NCBI GenBank assembly: GCA_040756435.1
Contig: JBFLZD010000025.1
Coordinates: forward strand, 1-53,537
DNA length: 53,537 nucleotides
Source: Spirochaetota bacterium
GTDB taxonomy: Bacteria; Spirochaetota; UBA4802; UB4802
Direction: 5' to 3'
Both the position numbers and the translations under genes were made by a program. Of this stretch, positions 1 to 9,600 are shown piece after piece. Numbering within the stretch: position 1 is the stretch's first letter; each line of letters begins with the position of its first letter. The notes beneath the pieces are model-generated. The model was not told the origin of the DNA, did not search any database, and saw nothing but the letters and a program-made list of their open reading frames with translations.

Positions 1-645
1 AAACCCAACCCGGTAAGTTTAGAAGTAACCAGGCGAACTGCCAGAGAAATGATAGAGCAGGGACGTAACCTGTATAAGCGCTTCAACAGTGTTGCAAACA
101 ATGTTAATATTAAAATTCCGGTTAACCCTGCTTTGAAAACCGATGAGCAGTGCCATTTTGATGGGATTAATGCAGTGAAGGTGTTACAGTCGGAGGGCAT
201 TCCGGTTAACTGCACTCTTGTCTTTACTCCTGAGCAGGCTTTACTGGCGGCAAAGGCAGGAGCTGCATACATAAGCCCGTTTGCAGGCCGCATTGATGAC
301 CTTATCCGCAGCAGGGCAAATATCAAATTTGGTAAAAGTGATTATTTCCCTGAAGAAGGCATGGAACAGAATGGCGTATTATTGAATGATAATGGCATTA
401 TTTCAGGGATTGATCTGGTTTCACAATGTGTGGAAATACTGGGATATTATGACTATCAATCCCAGATAATTGCTGCATCACTGCGCAATCCACGGCAGGT
501 AAGAGAAGCTGCGCTTGCAGGAGCACATATAGCAACAGTACCATTTGGGGTGATAGCTGACATGCTGAAACATGAAAAAACATTTGAAGGTATGCAGAAA
601 TTTACTGAAGATATTGTGCCTGAATATGAAAAGCTGATTGGATAA
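1..645 (+). CDS. Transaldolase, TalC/fructose-6-phosphate aldolase-like (5' partial)
   Basis: The frame is open from base 1, so the gene begins upstream; 214 residues and the stop are visible. Transaldolases move a dihydroxyacetone unit between sugar phosphates in the cytoplasmic pentose phosphate pathway, through a Schiff-base lysine. The likely lysine is in NIKIP, residue 38 of the visible part. The following strands PVNCTLVFTPEQALLAAKAGAAYISPFAGRI-type (positions 211-290) are the family core. After the FAGR segment there is an extra stretch (SDYFPEEGMEQNG, about 345-375) absent from short FSA-type enzymes, so this is a longer TalC-like form. It is separated from clpS by 71 bases and need not share its promoter. 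The family is secure; transaldolase versus aldolase activity is not resolved. Confidence 0.85.
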   Translation, partial: KPNPVSLEVTRRTAREMIEQGRNLYKRFNSVANNVNIKIPVNPALKTDEQCHFDGINAVKVLQSEGIPVNCTLVFTPEQALLAAKAGAAYISPFAGRIDDLIRSRANIKFGKSDYFPEEGMEQNGVLLNDNGIISGIDLVSQCVEILGYYDYQSQIIAASLRNPRQVREAALAGAHIATVPFGVIADMLKHEKTFEGMQKFTEDIVPEYEKLIG

Positions 646-716
646 GATAGTTGCCAAATTCTGAATATTTTTTTATATTTTGTATGTTAGCTCTATTATA
701 AACCACGGGGATAACC

Positions 717-1028
717 ATGGCACATACATTTGATAATCAAGGTGATCTCCAGGTAAAGAAGGATATAAAAGTTAAAAAGCCCAGGATGTATAAGGTCATA
801 CTTCATAATGACCATTATACAACCATGGACTTTGTTGTTGAGGTTTTAGTTAAAATATTCCATAAAAACATTATGGAAGCTACAGAGCTGATGTTACAGG
901 TTCACAGGAATGGTTTTGGTATTTGCGGAGTATATACCTACGACATTGCGCAGACCAAGGCAAACCAGGTTCATTCATTAGCACGGCAACGAGAGTTTCC
1001 GCTCAAGTGCACAGTTGAGGAAGCATAA
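717..1028 (+). CDS. clpS: ClpS, N-degron adaptor of ClpA
   Basis: This 103-residue protein has the usual ClpS length. ClpS binds proteins whose N-terminal residue is destabilising and hands them to ClpA for degradation by ClpAP. The motif ILHNDHYTTMDFV carries the Asn-Asp pair that binds the substrate alpha-amino group, and MLQVHRNGFGICGVYTYDIA carries the conserved His of the pocket. The N-terminal tail, about residues 1-23, is Lys-rich and low in complexity, as expected for the flexible extension that enters the ClpA pore. clpA starts 25 bases after the stop and aat follows it, so substrate marking, delivery and unfolding are encoded together. Only a weak GGGG sequence precedes the ATG. Confidence 0.95.
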   Translation: MAHTFDNQGDLQVKKDIKVKKPRMYKVILHNDHYTTMDFVVEVLVKIFHKNIMEATELMLQVHRNGFGICGVYTYDIAQTKANQVHSLARQREFPLKCTVEEA

Positions 1029-1053
1029 TTACAAAGTTTTGAGGCTTTTGCCA

Positions 1054-3282
1054 ATGGAAATAAGCACAGTACTTAATCAGATATTAATGGCTGCCTATAA
1101 CGAGGCAAAAAACCGTAAGCATGAATATCTTACACCCGAACATGTATTATTTGCATCTTTATACTTCCCGGAAGGCAGGGAGGTAATAGAAGGGTGTGGC
1201 GGTAATACAGAGCAGCTCAAACGTAATTTGGATAAACATCTTTCAACACGCATACCGGTTGTTGAAGAAGGTGACCCAATTCAATCTGTTGGGTTACAGC
1301 ATGTCATTGAACGTGCTATTATGCACATTAATTCTGCTCAAAAAGAGATATTGGACTTTGGCGATATCATCATTGCCATCTATGAGGAAGAGGAGTCGTT
1401 TGCATCATATTTTTTAGCTCGGGAAGGGATAACACGGTATGACCTGTTAAATTATATTTCTCACGGGGCACAATTTGATGAAGATGAACTGGAGGACTTT
1501 GGCGACGAAATTGAAGAGGATACTGGGAAGAAAAGCAAGGTACTTGAGCAGTTTACCGTTGAATTGACTGAAAAGGCACGTAAAGGTGAGCTTGATCCAC
1601 TCATTGGTAGAGAGGATATATTGGAGCGAACGATGCAGGTGCTATCGCGCAGGCTTAAAAACAACCCTGTCCATGTTGGTGAACCCGGCGTGGGCAAGAC
1701 CGCAATTACTGAAGGACTTGCACAGCGGATAGTTGAAGGTACCGTGCCACCTGTTCTTAAAGATGCAAAGATTTACCGGCTTGATATGGGAGCTCTTATA
1801 GCTGGTACACGATTCCGTGGTGATTTTGAAGAACGTCTGAAACGGGTAATTGCAGAATTGCAGAAAAAAGAAAAGGTAATCCTTTTCATTGATGAGATAC
1901 ATACCATAGTGGGTGCCGGAGCCGTCAGTGGTGGTTCAATGGATGCTTCTAATATATTAAAGCCTGTGCTTGCTGATGGCAGGATACGGTGCATTGGCAC
2001 CACCACGTATGATGAATATCGAAAGTACTTTGAAAAGGATGGTGCATTATCGCGGCGTTTCCAGAAGATAGATATTCATGAGCCATCGCATGAAGATACA
2101 ATACAGATATTGCAGGGGATAAAATCGCGTTACGAAGAGCATCACAGGGTTATCTATACCGATGAAGCATTACAGCAGGCGGTGGAACTTTCAGCACGCT
2201 ACATTACTGAACGAAAGCTGCCTGATAAAGCTATAGATGTTATAGACGAAGCGGGTGCATTTGCACGGATGTATGCTCATGATGATGAAGAGCCGGTTAT
2301 AACCGCCCATGACGTTGAACGCGTCATTGCAAAGATGGCCCGCATACCTGAACGTACAGTATCAGCAAGCGAAATTGAAAAGCTTCAGTATCTTGAAGAT
2401 GAGCTCAAAGCACAGATTTTTGGGCAGGATGGTGCAGTGCAGAAAGTTGTAGAGGCCATCAAGCGATCACGCGCAGGATTCAGGGAAGCCGAAAAGCCCA
2501 TAGCATCGTTTTTATTTGTTGGGCCAACAGGAGTTGGCAAAACCGAGCTTGCACGGCAGCTATCGCTAATAATGGGCATTGAGCTTATACGTTTTGATAT
2601 GAGCGAGTATCAGGAAAAACATACTGTGGCACGGCTTATAGGAGCTCCACCGGGATATGTTGGGTATGAGGAAGGTGGGCAGCTGACGGAAGCTATACGC
2701 AAACACCCATACTGTGTATTGTTGCTTGATGAGATAGAAAAAGCGCATCCTGATGTATTCAATGCGCTGTTGCAGATAATGGACTATGCAACATTGACGG
2801 ATAACACAGGACGAAAGACTGATTTCCGCAACACCATTATTATTATGACATCCAATGCAGGTGTGCGCGAAATGAACAAAAGAGTCCTTGGTTTTGAAAT
2901 GGCCACCTATAATATGGATGCGGTTAACAAAGAGTTAGAGCGCCTGTTTGCGCCAGAGTTTAGAAACCGCCTTGATGCCATAGTGTATTTCAATGGCATC
3001 AATAAAGAAATGATGCGCAAGATAGTTATGAAGAAATTAAATGAATTTGCAAAACAGCTTGAAGAAAAAAATGTGCAGCTTGTGTGCACGGATGCATGTA
3101 TTGACTGGATTTCAGAAAAAGCATATTCTCCTGTATTTGGCGCACGTGAGGTTGCACGCATCATACAGGAGCATATCAAGTCATACTTTGTGGATGCTGT
3201 GTTATTTGGTTCACTTAAGAATGGTGGTAAGGCAATAGCTGATGTAGTCAATGATTCGGTATCCATAACTATCGAACAATAA
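1054..3282 (+). CDS. clpA: ClpA, AAA+ unfoldase of the ClpAP protease
   Basis: This 742-residue protein has the usual ClpA order: an N-terminal repeat domain (about 1-145), AAA-1 with Walker A GEPGVGKT (about 209-216) and Walker [10 protein letters not shown], and AAA-2 with Walker A GPTGVGKT (about 490-497) and [21 protein letters not shown] longer reading frame begins at 1015 inside clpS. I place the start at the ATG at 1054, because GAGG lies nine bases upstream and the protein then begins [11 protein letters not shown], matching family N-termini. An LGF tripeptide in the RVLGFEMAT loop of AAA-2 is placed like the ClpP-binding IGF/IGL loop. clpP is not in this window. Confidence 0.95.
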   Translation: MEISTVLNQILMAAYNEAKNRKHEYLTPEHVLFASLYFPEGREVIEGCGGNTEQLKRNLDKHLSTRIPVVEEGDPIQSVGLQHVIERAIMHINSAQKEILDFGDIIIAIYEEEESFASYFLAREGITRYDLLNYISHGAQFDEDELEDFGDEIEEDTGKKSKVLEQFTVELTEKARKGELDPLIGREDILERTMQVLSRRLKNNPVHVGEPGVGKTAITEGLAQRIVEGTVPPVLKDAKIYRLDMGALIAGTRFRGDFEERLKRVIAELQKKEKVILFIDEIHTIVGAGAVSGGSMDASNILKPVLADGRIRCIGTTTYDEYRKYFEKDGALSRRFQKIDIHEPSHEDTIQILQGIKSRYEEHHRVIYTDEALQQAVELSARYITERKLPDKAIDVIDEAGAFARMYAHDDEEPVITAHDVERVIAKMARIPERTVSASEIEKLQYLEDELKAQIFGQDGAVQKVVEAIKRSRAGFREAEKPIASFLFVGPTGVGKTELARQLSLIMGIELIRFDMSEYQEKHTVARLIGAPPGYVGYEEGGQLTEAIRKHPYCVLLLDEIEKAHPDVFNALLQIMDYATLTDNTGRKTDFRNTIIIMTSNAGVREMNKRVLGFEMATYNMDAVNKELERLFAPEFRNRLDAIVYFNGINKEMMRKIVMKKLNEFAKQLEEKNVQLVCTDACIDWISEKAYSPVFGAREVARIIQEHIKSYFVDAVLFGSLKNGGKAIADVVNDSVSITIEQ

Positions 3283-3283
3283 T

Positions 3284-4015
3284 ATGTTGTATTACTTAGA
3301 TAAAGATGTAATCTGGTTCCCGCCTGTAGAAGAAGCCATTGAAGAAGGGTTGCTGGCATTTGGCGGGGATTTGACACCACAGTGGTTGCTTGAGGCCTAC
3401 AGCAGAGGCATTTTCCCATGGTTTAACAGTGACAACTCTGAGATATTGTGGTGGAGCCCCGATCCGCGTTTTATTTTGTTCCCTCAGGAATTAAAACTAC
3501 ACCGTTCGTTAAAACAGGTAATGAAAAAAAAGATTTTTACGGTAAGTATGGATAAAGCATTCCAGCAGGTTATAGCTGAATGTGCCATGCCCCGTAAAAA
3601 AGAATCTGGTACATGGATAACTGAAAGAATGCAAAAAGCATATACCAGGCTTCATACTATGGGTTTTGCACATTCTGTTGAGGTGTGGCATGACGACAGG
3701 CTTGTTGGGGGCCTGTATGGAGTGTCACTGGGGAACGCATTCTTTGGAGAATCCATGTTCACCAGTGTTGATAATGCATCAAAGATTGCTCTGGTAACTT
3801 TGATTGCAGTTATGCGGCGATTAGGTTTTGCATTTATTGACTGCCAGGTGTATACAGATAATCTGAAACGGTTTGGCGCACGGTTTATTGAGCGAAAAGA
3901 ATTTATTTCCCTCCTCAATGCTTCTCTGAAATATTCAACACATCAGGGAAGCTGGAGTTCACTGGTACTCAATGGCTATGATTATTTAGAATGCCTCAAT
4001 GGAGCAGGAGCTTAG
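3284..4015 (+). CDS. aat: Aat, leucyl/phenylalanyl-tRNA--protein transferase
   Basis: This 243-residue enzyme transfers Leu or Phe from tRNA to the N-terminus of proteins that start with Lys or Arg, creating primary N-degrons for ClpS. Family hallmarks are GLLAFGGDLTPQWLLEAYSRGIFPWF, WWSPDPRFILFP, GTWITERMQKAY, GGLYGVSLGNAFFGESMF and FIDCQVYTDNLKRFGA, all seen in order. The ATG starts one base after the clpA stop, so it is the third gene of a clpS-clpA-aat operon. Its last 20 bases overlap the 3' end of the convergent J-domain gene. Confidence 0.95.
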   Translation: MLYYLDKDVIWFPPVEEAIEEGLLAFGGDLTPQWLLEAYSRGIFPWFNSDNSEILWWSPDPRFILFPQELKLHRSLKQVMKKKIFTVSMDKAFQQVIAECAMPRKKESGTWITERMQKAYTRLHTMGFAHSVEVWHDDRLVGGLYGVSLGNAFFGESMFTSVDNASKIALVTLIAVMRRLGFAFIDCQVYTDNLKRFGARFIERKEFISLLNASLKYSTHQGSWSSLVLNGYDYLECLNGAGA

Positions 4016-4898
4016 ACTCAAGTAAATTTTCTTTTGTTGCTTTTATCTTTGTGTAACGGATTTTTGGGTACTCCACTAGTGCGGTTACAAAAACAGAAAA
4101 CATAAAATATAGTGACAGTGAAACAACTGCAACTGCAATCACACCAATAACAAGAATAATTATTCTGGAATAGGGTACTGAACCAAGAAGGTATACTGAA
4201 GCAATAACTGCACCCGCATATCCCAGTAAAAGCATGAATACTGAGGTAAACGTCCCGTAGAATACCATTTTGCCCACCTTCATTGGTATGCCTTTAAGCT
4301 GAGCATTCATCCAGGCAGCGCCATTTTTCACATACTGTTTGAAAAGCTCAGCAATAATTTCAACCAGCCGTTTTATCATCAGTGCAGTTATGATTATTCC
4401 AGCAATGATTGATGAGTATGATGCTATTGCTATGGCAAAAACAAAAAGAATAAGCAGGGCGATAGATACTGTAATAAGAATGCCTGCCATGACCAGAAGA
4501 GGAATGCATATACTGATAACAATTGACTTAAATGAGGCTTTAATCAGTGCGATGGTGCTTTCAAAACGGCTTAAATAATCGTCAGGGTGAAGAACAAAGT
4601 ATTCCCATTCCTGTGCGTATCGGTCGTCAGGGGGACCAAAATCTTCAAACAGTGTTCCCATTTCTTGATTTTGTGCATGGTATTTCTTCCATACTGTGTC
4701 ATAGCTTGTACGCTGTGAAGGGTTTGTTAAAATATCGTATGCTTCACGGATAAGAACAAACTGTGCATAATTATTTTCTTTTGTGCTGTCAGGATGGGTT
4801 TCCTTTGCTTTTTTTCTGAATGCTGATTTGATAGTATTACTATCTGCATGGGAGGGAATATCAAGAATCTTATAGTAGTCTTTAAATACTATGTTCAT
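3996..4898 (-). CDS. Membrane-anchored J-domain (DnaJ-like) protein
   Basis: This 300-residue protein has an N-terminal J domain (residues 5-72) with the essential HPD tripeptide at 35-37 (KETHPDSTKEN) and the usual helix IV pattern AYDILTNPSQRTSYD. No Gly/Phe or zinc-finger region follows. About four hydrophobic segments come next (near 118-170 and 205-275), so the J domain probably faces the cytoplasm and recruits DnaK to the inner membrane. It is the last gene of the minus-strand signalling operon, 20 bases after the upstream STAS gene. Its 3' end overlaps aat. The substrate is unknown. There is no clear Shine-Dalgarno before the ATG. Confidence 0.8.
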   Translation of the reverse strand: MNIVFKDYYKILDIPSHADSNTIKSAFRKKAKETHPDSTKENNYAQFVLIREAYDILTNPSQRTSYDTVWKKYHAQNQEMGTLFEDFGPPDDRYAQEWEYFVLHPDDYLSRFESTIALIKASFKSIVISICIPLLVMAGILITVSIALLILFVFAIAIASYSSIIAGIIITALMIKRLVEIIAELFKQYVKNGAAWMNAQLKGIPMKVGKMVFYGTFTSVFMLLLGYAGAVIASVYLLGSVPYSRIIILVIGVIAVAVVSLSLYFMFSVFVTALVEYPKIRYTKIKATKENLLESKLLLH

Positions 4899-4918
4899 AA
4901 GCAGCAGGTGATGTTATG

Positions 4919-5305
4919 TTATATAGTTATATATCTGAAGTACTGAACAGCATCCACATCAGTATTGAATATTTTTATAAAGCTACCAACCCTTACCACA
5001 TCTAAAATATTCAGGATAGATTCATTAACACGAGCTAGCACCAGGTCGCCATTATTTTTTCTGATTTGTTTTGTAGCCGAAATCAGAGTGCTGATACCAC
5101 CGCTATCAATTTGAGATACCTTTTTTAAATCAATAATTATTTTTTTTGCACCACCAGTGATCAGGGTGCTTAAAAAAACCCACAATTGCCTTGAAGTTTC
5201 AATATCAATTTTTTCAGGGTAGGTCACATAGAAGACAATTGTTTCATAATCAATTTTTTCTTTGTTGATGAACGAGAGGTTCAATATTTCAACTTCAAAA
5301 CTCAT
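4919..5305 (-). CDS. STAS-domain protein (anti-sigma factor antagonist-like) A
   Basis: This 128-residue single-domain STAS protein resembles RsbV/SpoIIAA, small cytoplasmic partners of anti-sigma-type kinases that are reset by PP2C phosphatases. The core KKIIIDLKKVSQIDSGGISTLISATKQIRKN-type segment spans about residues 54-85. In place of the usual DS[S/T]G phosphorylation motif it has D67-S68-G69-G70, so the first Ser is kept and the second hydroxyl residue is missing. It lies 28 bases downstream of a paralogue and after a SpoIIE/RsbU phosphatase gene on the same strand. It is probably a target of that phosphatase; no RsbW-like kinase gene is visible. Confidence 0.8.
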   Translation of the reverse strand: MSFEVEILNLSFINKEKIDYETIVFYVTYPEKIDIETSRQLWVFLSTLITGGAKKIIIDLKKVSQIDSGGISTLISATKQIRKNNGDLVLARVNESILNILDVVRVGSFIKIFNTDVDAVQYFRYITI

Positions 5306-5333
5306 ACATTACCACCATTTAATAATATATTAA

Positions 5334-5711
5334 TTAAATATAACGAAAATAATGCAGTGCTTCATCTATTGTATTAAATATCTTCATGAATTTTTGAAGC
5401 TGTATTGGTTTAAATACAAGATGAATTCTTTCTGCTACATTTATCAGCACAGCATCTCCATCCTTTTGCTTGCGTAATAATTTGGTAATTTCAATTAATG
5501 TTCCCATACCATAACTATCGATAAATTCTACTTCCGCCATATCAAATATAACTTTTTTTAGGCCACCGTTGATCAGGCAGGACAAAAGCATAAATAGATC
5601 GTCATTTTTGTCCATATCAGCAACGTCAGCTAATTTGATAATCAGGACAACCCGGTTAAAGTTGATATCCTCGCTTTTTATACCCGGCAATTCACATATT
5701 TTGCATTTCAT
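5334..5711 (-). CDS. STAS-domain protein (anti-sigma factor antagonist-like) B
   Basis: This 125-residue protein is a diverged paralogue of the next gene downstream; both share the strand-helix pattern and the ending FMKIFNTIDEALHYFRYI versus FIKIFNTDVDAVQYFRYI. The phosphorylation motif reads D65-S66-Y67-G68, so a Tyr replaces the second Ser/Thr of DS[S/T]G. The gene lies 63 bases after the kinase-like/phosphatase gene. Two tandem STAS proteins downstream of one PP2C phosphatase suggest parallel or competing outputs of one partner-switching module. No dedicated serine kinase is encoded nearby, so the kinase partner must lie elsewhere or be the HATPase domain of the upstream protein. Confidence 0.8.
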   Translation of the reverse strand: MKCKICELPGIKSEDINFNRVVLIIKLADVADMDKNDDLFMLLSCLINGGLKKVIFDMAEVEFIDSYGMGTLIEITKLLRKQKDGDAVLINVAERIHLVFKPIQLQKFMKIFNTIDEALHYFRYI

Positions 5712-5774
5712 AGATATATTGTGTTAAATTATTATCATAAAAAATCAACAATAAAATAGAATTATCTACCATAA

Positions 5775-8483
5775 TCAGGATAGTTCCGCTAAAATTATAG
5801 TAACATCATCATGAAATGAGTCGGATTTATTCATTTCTCCCCATGTATATAATGCATTAATTAGTCCATTGATAAATGTTTGAGGATTTATGAGATAGTT
5901 ATGGTTAATATATTCTGAAAGCCTCTCAAAGCCAAATATTTTGTTATCTGGATTTCTTGCCTCTATTATTCCATCAGTGTACAGTAAGAATTTATCACCA
6001 GGTGAATAGGTAGTGGTTGTTTCTTCATATTTACCATCTTCTACCCATCCAATGGGAAAACCTTTAGCCCAGTTGTTGAATATAGATCCATTTTTTTTAA
6101 TAAGCAATGGGGACCAGTGACCTGCTGAAGATACTGTTACTGTTTTGTTTTTTGTATCTATGAATGCATATGCAGCAGTGATGTAATTTTCCTTTATGTT
6201 ATTACATAAATCTTTATTCAGTGTGCTGAGTAACTGCGCCGGATGTTGTGCAAATTCCTTATTGTTAGCAAAAGCCATTTTTAGCATGGCACAGACAAGA
6301 GCGGCAGGAATGCCATGACCTGTTACGTCAGCTATCATAATTCCGGTTTTTTCTTCATCAATTTTAATAACATCATAAAAATCACCGCCCATCTCTCTGG
6401 TAGGGATGTAAGCGTAGGCAAAGTCCATATGTTTTATCTTGGGTATATCCTGTACTACAACTGAACTGTGTATCTCGTGAGCAAGACGTATTTCATGTTT
6501 TATCATGACAAATTCATTATGCTCTTCTACTGATTTTTTCAGTGCAATAAGATTTGTAATCCGTGCAATTAATTCATCTTTGTTGAAGGGTTTGCTGAGA
6601 TAATCATTTGCACCAATTCTGAAAGCGGTAACTATTTCCTGAGTGCGGTGCTTTGAAGTAATTATAATTATTGGTAGTTCATAGAGCGAATACCGTTTAC
6701 GTATTTTTTCACAAACCTGAAATGCAGAGGTTCCTGGCAAAATTGTATCCAGCAGTACAATATCCGGCAGCTTATCTTGATGTAAAATAGAAAATAAACC
6801 AGAATCTTCATGTGAAAATTCCACATAATAGCCTGCATCTGTCAGCATATCATATAATATTTTGACATTAACAGGATCATCATCAACAATATAAATAAAT
6901 CCCTGTGATTTTTCAAATTGACTTACCGTATAATGTTCATCGTTGCCTGAAGGCTGTATTGTATATTCAATATATGATTTCGTTGCCGCTAACTCTTTAT
7001 CAACAATGATTTCATCATAGGGGAAATACAAAGTTACCGTTGACCCTTTGTCAGGTATTGATTCTAATGAAATTGTACCATTATGCAATTCAATAAGTTT
7101 TTTTGTAATAACCAGCCCAAGCCCCAATCCTCCATAGGGGGTTTCTTGAAGTTTACTATCGTATCCAAAATCATCAATATGATGAATTAATTGCTCTGGA
7201 AATCCTCCCGCACTATCCTGTACTACAATAGCCAGAGTATTGTCATTGTGTTTTTGTGTAGCTATGGATATGGTACCTTTTTGTGAATATTTAACTGCAT
7301 TGCCAATAATATTTAAGAGTACCTGTTGCAGCCTTTGTTCATCAGCAATAACGTGGGTTGCTTCTTTATCAATATCTAGTGAAATAGACAGGGATTTGCT
7401 GCTAATAACCGGCTGTAATATTGATAATACAAAATTAACCACACCTGCTATATCAACAACCTTCTTATTGAGGATAATATCATTATTTTTTAAGCGTGTA
7501 AAATCCAGTATGTCATCAATCATATAAGACAATCGTAAGGCACTGTTAGAAATCATTTCCAGCGAACTGGTAATAGCAGCAGTGTCACCGGTAGAGTAGC
7601 TGTGGATAATAGAATTGGTTAAATGTGTTATGCTTTCAAGGGGTATTTTAATTTCGTATGAAATATTGGCCAGAAAATCATCTTTGAGTTTATGAAGCCG
7701 TAACAATTCCATATTGGTTGAGGTTAATGCCTTTATTTCTAAATTAACCATATCTAACAGGTGCTGAGTTGTAATTGCAAGTTTCCCAATTTCGTCTTTC
7801 TGGTTTAATACAGGAATCTGAATGGATGTTGTACCTTCATCAAATTTCTTTAACGCATTGATGATGACCTCAACAGGTTTTGAAAATTTATAACTGAATC
7901 CAAGTGCAGTGATATATGCAATAATTATGATGGAAGCAATACTGATAATGAACACCATATAATTGTGATATACAGGCTGTAGCATAACTGATTCATTGTA
8001 TACTATATGAGTTACACATGCTATTGCACTGTTTGCCAGCGATGTTTGTTCAGTGAATTCAAGCAGTTTTGTTTTCTGTATGGTTGAATAAAACACAGTT
8101 GGTTTTTTTTGAATAGTTTGCAAATGTTCGGGTGATATACGTGACAGTGTTTTGCCCTGAGGAATATCAACAAGCAGTATACCATTATATGCTGGATTTG
8201 GTGTAATGAGAATAACCTGCAGTGAAACAACCCCTAAGGCAGATAAAGGCTTAAAACTGCTTATATATTCATGGGCATCTATACTTGTCTGTGACACATT
8301 GCCACTATTTATTAACAGCATGGAAAGGACTGCATGTGATATCTGTTTTGCTTGTATAGTCCCTTCGGTAATAATATTGGCATGATGTTGTTCAATCTGT
8401 CTGTTGAGTATATATATGGGTACAGGAGTGGTAATGGCAATAATGATGATAAATGCAATAAAGAATTTATACCGTATTTTCAT
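5775..8483 (-). CDS. Membrane sensor: HAMP, HisKA-like/HATPase, receiver, PP2C (SpoIIE/RsbU) phosphatase
   Basis: This 902-residue protein has a transmembrane helix (about 7-27), an extracytoplasmic sensor region to 172, a second helix (about 175-197), HAMP-like linker (198-250), HisKA-like helix (255-330), HATPase (365-490), receiver (518-645) and PP2C phosphatase (660-902). HATPase boxes NIIGNAVKYS and GGLGLGL are present. The H-box reads ANISYEIKIPL, so Tyr276 (codon 7656-7658) replaces the phospho-accepting His. The receiver keeps the acidic pair, D579 and SKPF. PP2C metal residues are seen in GGDFYD (699-704), ADVTGHG, TDG (D837) and DD (892-893). It probably controls phosphorylation of the two STAS proteins downstream. 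The start is one base after the preceding stop. Confidence 0.9.
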   Translation of the reverse strand: MKIRYKFFIAFIIIIAITTPVPIYILNRQIEQHHANIITEGTIQAKQISHAVLSMLLINSGNVSQTSIDAHEYISSFKPLSALGVVSLQVILITPNPAYNGILLVDIPQGKTLSRISPEHLQTIQKKPTVFYSTIQKTKLLEFTEQTSLANSAIACVTHIVYNESVMLQPVYHNYMVFIISIASIIIIAYITALGFSYKFSKPVEVIINALKKFDEGTTSIQIPVLNQKDEIGKLAITTQHLLDMVNLEIKALTSTNMELLRLHKLKDDFLANISYEIKIPLESITHLTNSIIHSYSTGDTAAITSSLEMISNSALRLSYMIDDILDFTRLKNNDIILNKKVVDIAGVVNFVLSILQPVISSKSLSISLDIDKEATHVIADEQRLQQVLLNIIGNAVKYSQKGTISIATQKHNDNTLAIVVQDSAGGFPEQLIHHIDDFGYDSKLQETPYGGLGLGLVITKKLIELHNGTISLESIPDKGSTVTLYFPYDEIIVDKELAATKSYIEYTIQPSGNDEHYTVSQFEKSQGFIYIVDDDPVNVKILYDMLTDAGYYVEFSHEDSGLFSILHQDKLPDIVLLDTILPGTSAFQVCEKIRKRYSLYELPIIIITSKHRTQEIVTAFRIGANDYLSKPFNKDELIARITNLIALKKSVEEHNEFVMIKHEIRLAHEIHSSVVVQDIPKIKHMDFAYAYIPTREMGGDFYDVIKIDEEKTGIMIADVTGHGIPAALVCAMLKMAFANNKEFAQHPAQLLSTLNKDLCNNIKENYITAAYAFIDTKNKTVTVSSAGHWSPLLIKKNGSIFNNWAKGFPIGWVEDGKYEETTTTYSPGDKFLLYTDGIIEARNPDNKIFGFERLSEYINHNYLINPQTFINGLINALYTWGEMNKSDSFHDDVTIILAELS

Positions 8484-8484
8484 G

Positions 8485-9597
8485 TTATTGCAGCTTCTTT
8501 ATGGTTTCTTTTATTCGTTTTGACCGTACAATGTATCCTTTAGCAACCGTATTATCAGGATCAATCAAAAGTACTATATTCATTTTTGTTATACATTCGT
8601 CATAATCTTTGTTATTAAATGCTTCAATGGCTCTGTTAATGAGATCGGGAATATCGGGTTTATGTTTTTGTTGTAATTGCGTATAGAGTTTTTCTGCATC
8701 CATAATGTAGTGTGATGCAGCATTGATTAATGGCAGTGCCTCAAAATCTTTATTGTGCGCTATTAAACGTACAGCACTATCATACTGTTGCATTGCCTGA
8801 TTAATTGTAGCAACATATTCACGTGATTCCTTATGGTTTGGGTCAAGCGATAGTACCTGGGTAAAATAGCGCAATGCACCGGAAGCATCTTTAGCCTGTA
8901 TATGTTCAACGCCTTTATTAAAAGATTGCTGTATCTTGTGTTTTATCAGTGCTTCTTTTTCTTTCTCTTTTGCAATATAATACTCAGGTGGATGCAGCGC
9001 AAACTGATAACCACATTTGAGTGAAAATGTAACTGTCTGGAATTTTTTGTGTGATAGTTCTGATAAAGCATATCCACATTCTGCAGCAATAAGTGTATGG
9101 GTAAATATATTTTTAGAAACACCTGCACGTATAACCAATCCAGCTTTTGCTGTGGAATCAGACTTATCTGTTTTAATTGCAGAAAGCGTATAGTACTGTA
9201 ATGATATGCCAGTACCTGCATATACTGTGAAGTGGTATGGGAATATATAAAACAAAGAAGGTATTATACTTATACCAAACACCTGCATACTTGAATTACT
9301 GCTTTCTGCAAGGGAGAACCTGTTATAGGTGATGCCGCCATGAACCATGCACCAATCACACAAGGGCACAAAAGAAAAAAAACCAGCACCAATTCCATTA
9401 TTAAGACTATCTGCATAATGGCCGCTAATTATGGAATATTCTGACTGTGCACCTACTGTAGCATACCCTGCAAAATGTTGGGCAAATCCATTGTGCGGGA
9501 ACAACAGTAAATACACTAGTAGCTCAGTAATGAATACGAATTGTATTGCATAAAAGTTTTTCACAGGGTATCCCTTAATAAAATAATGAAAGTACAT
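8485..9597 (-). CDS. Predicted outer-membrane-type protein with C-terminal TPR repeats
   Basis: This protein of about 370 residues has an N-terminal hydrophobic signal (about 17-40, ending NGFAQ). Then come about 160 residues of short aromatic, glycine-rich strands (GITYNRF, VYAGTGISLQYY, LKCGYQFAL), typical of small outer-membrane beta barrels. A TPR-like helical region follows (about 200-370), including YFTQVLSLDPNHKESREY and KMNIVLLIDPDNTVAKGY. A TTG at 9600 is also possible, but the adjacent ATG at 9597 is the better start. The gene sits one base before the sensor gene and four after the lipoprotein stop, so it may report envelope state to the kinase-like protein. The function is not known. 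Confidence 0.65.
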   Translation of the reverse strand: MYFHYFIKGYPVKNFYAIQFVFITELLVYLLLFPHNGFAQHFAGYATVGAQSEYSIISGHYADSLNNGIGAGFFSFVPLCDWCMVHGGITYNRFSLAESSNSSMQVFGISIIPSLFYIFPYHFTVYAGTGISLQYYTLSAIKTDKSDSTAKAGLVIRAGVSKNIFTHTLIAAECGYALSELSHKKFQTVTFSLKCGYQFALHPPEYYIAKEKEKEALIKHKIQQSFNKGVEHIQAKDASGALRYFTQVLSLDPNHKESREYVATINQAMQQYDSAVRLIAHNKDFEALPLINAASHYIMDAEKLYTQLQQKHKPDIPDLINRAIEAFNNKDYDECITKMNIVLLIDPDNTVAKGYIVRSKRIKETIKKLQ

Positions 9598-9600
9598 CAA

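Noticed and set aside
1461-1697. Antisense ORFs within clpA, and similar frames in other large genes
   Set aside because: They lie inside strongly conserved genes, lack start signals and match no family.
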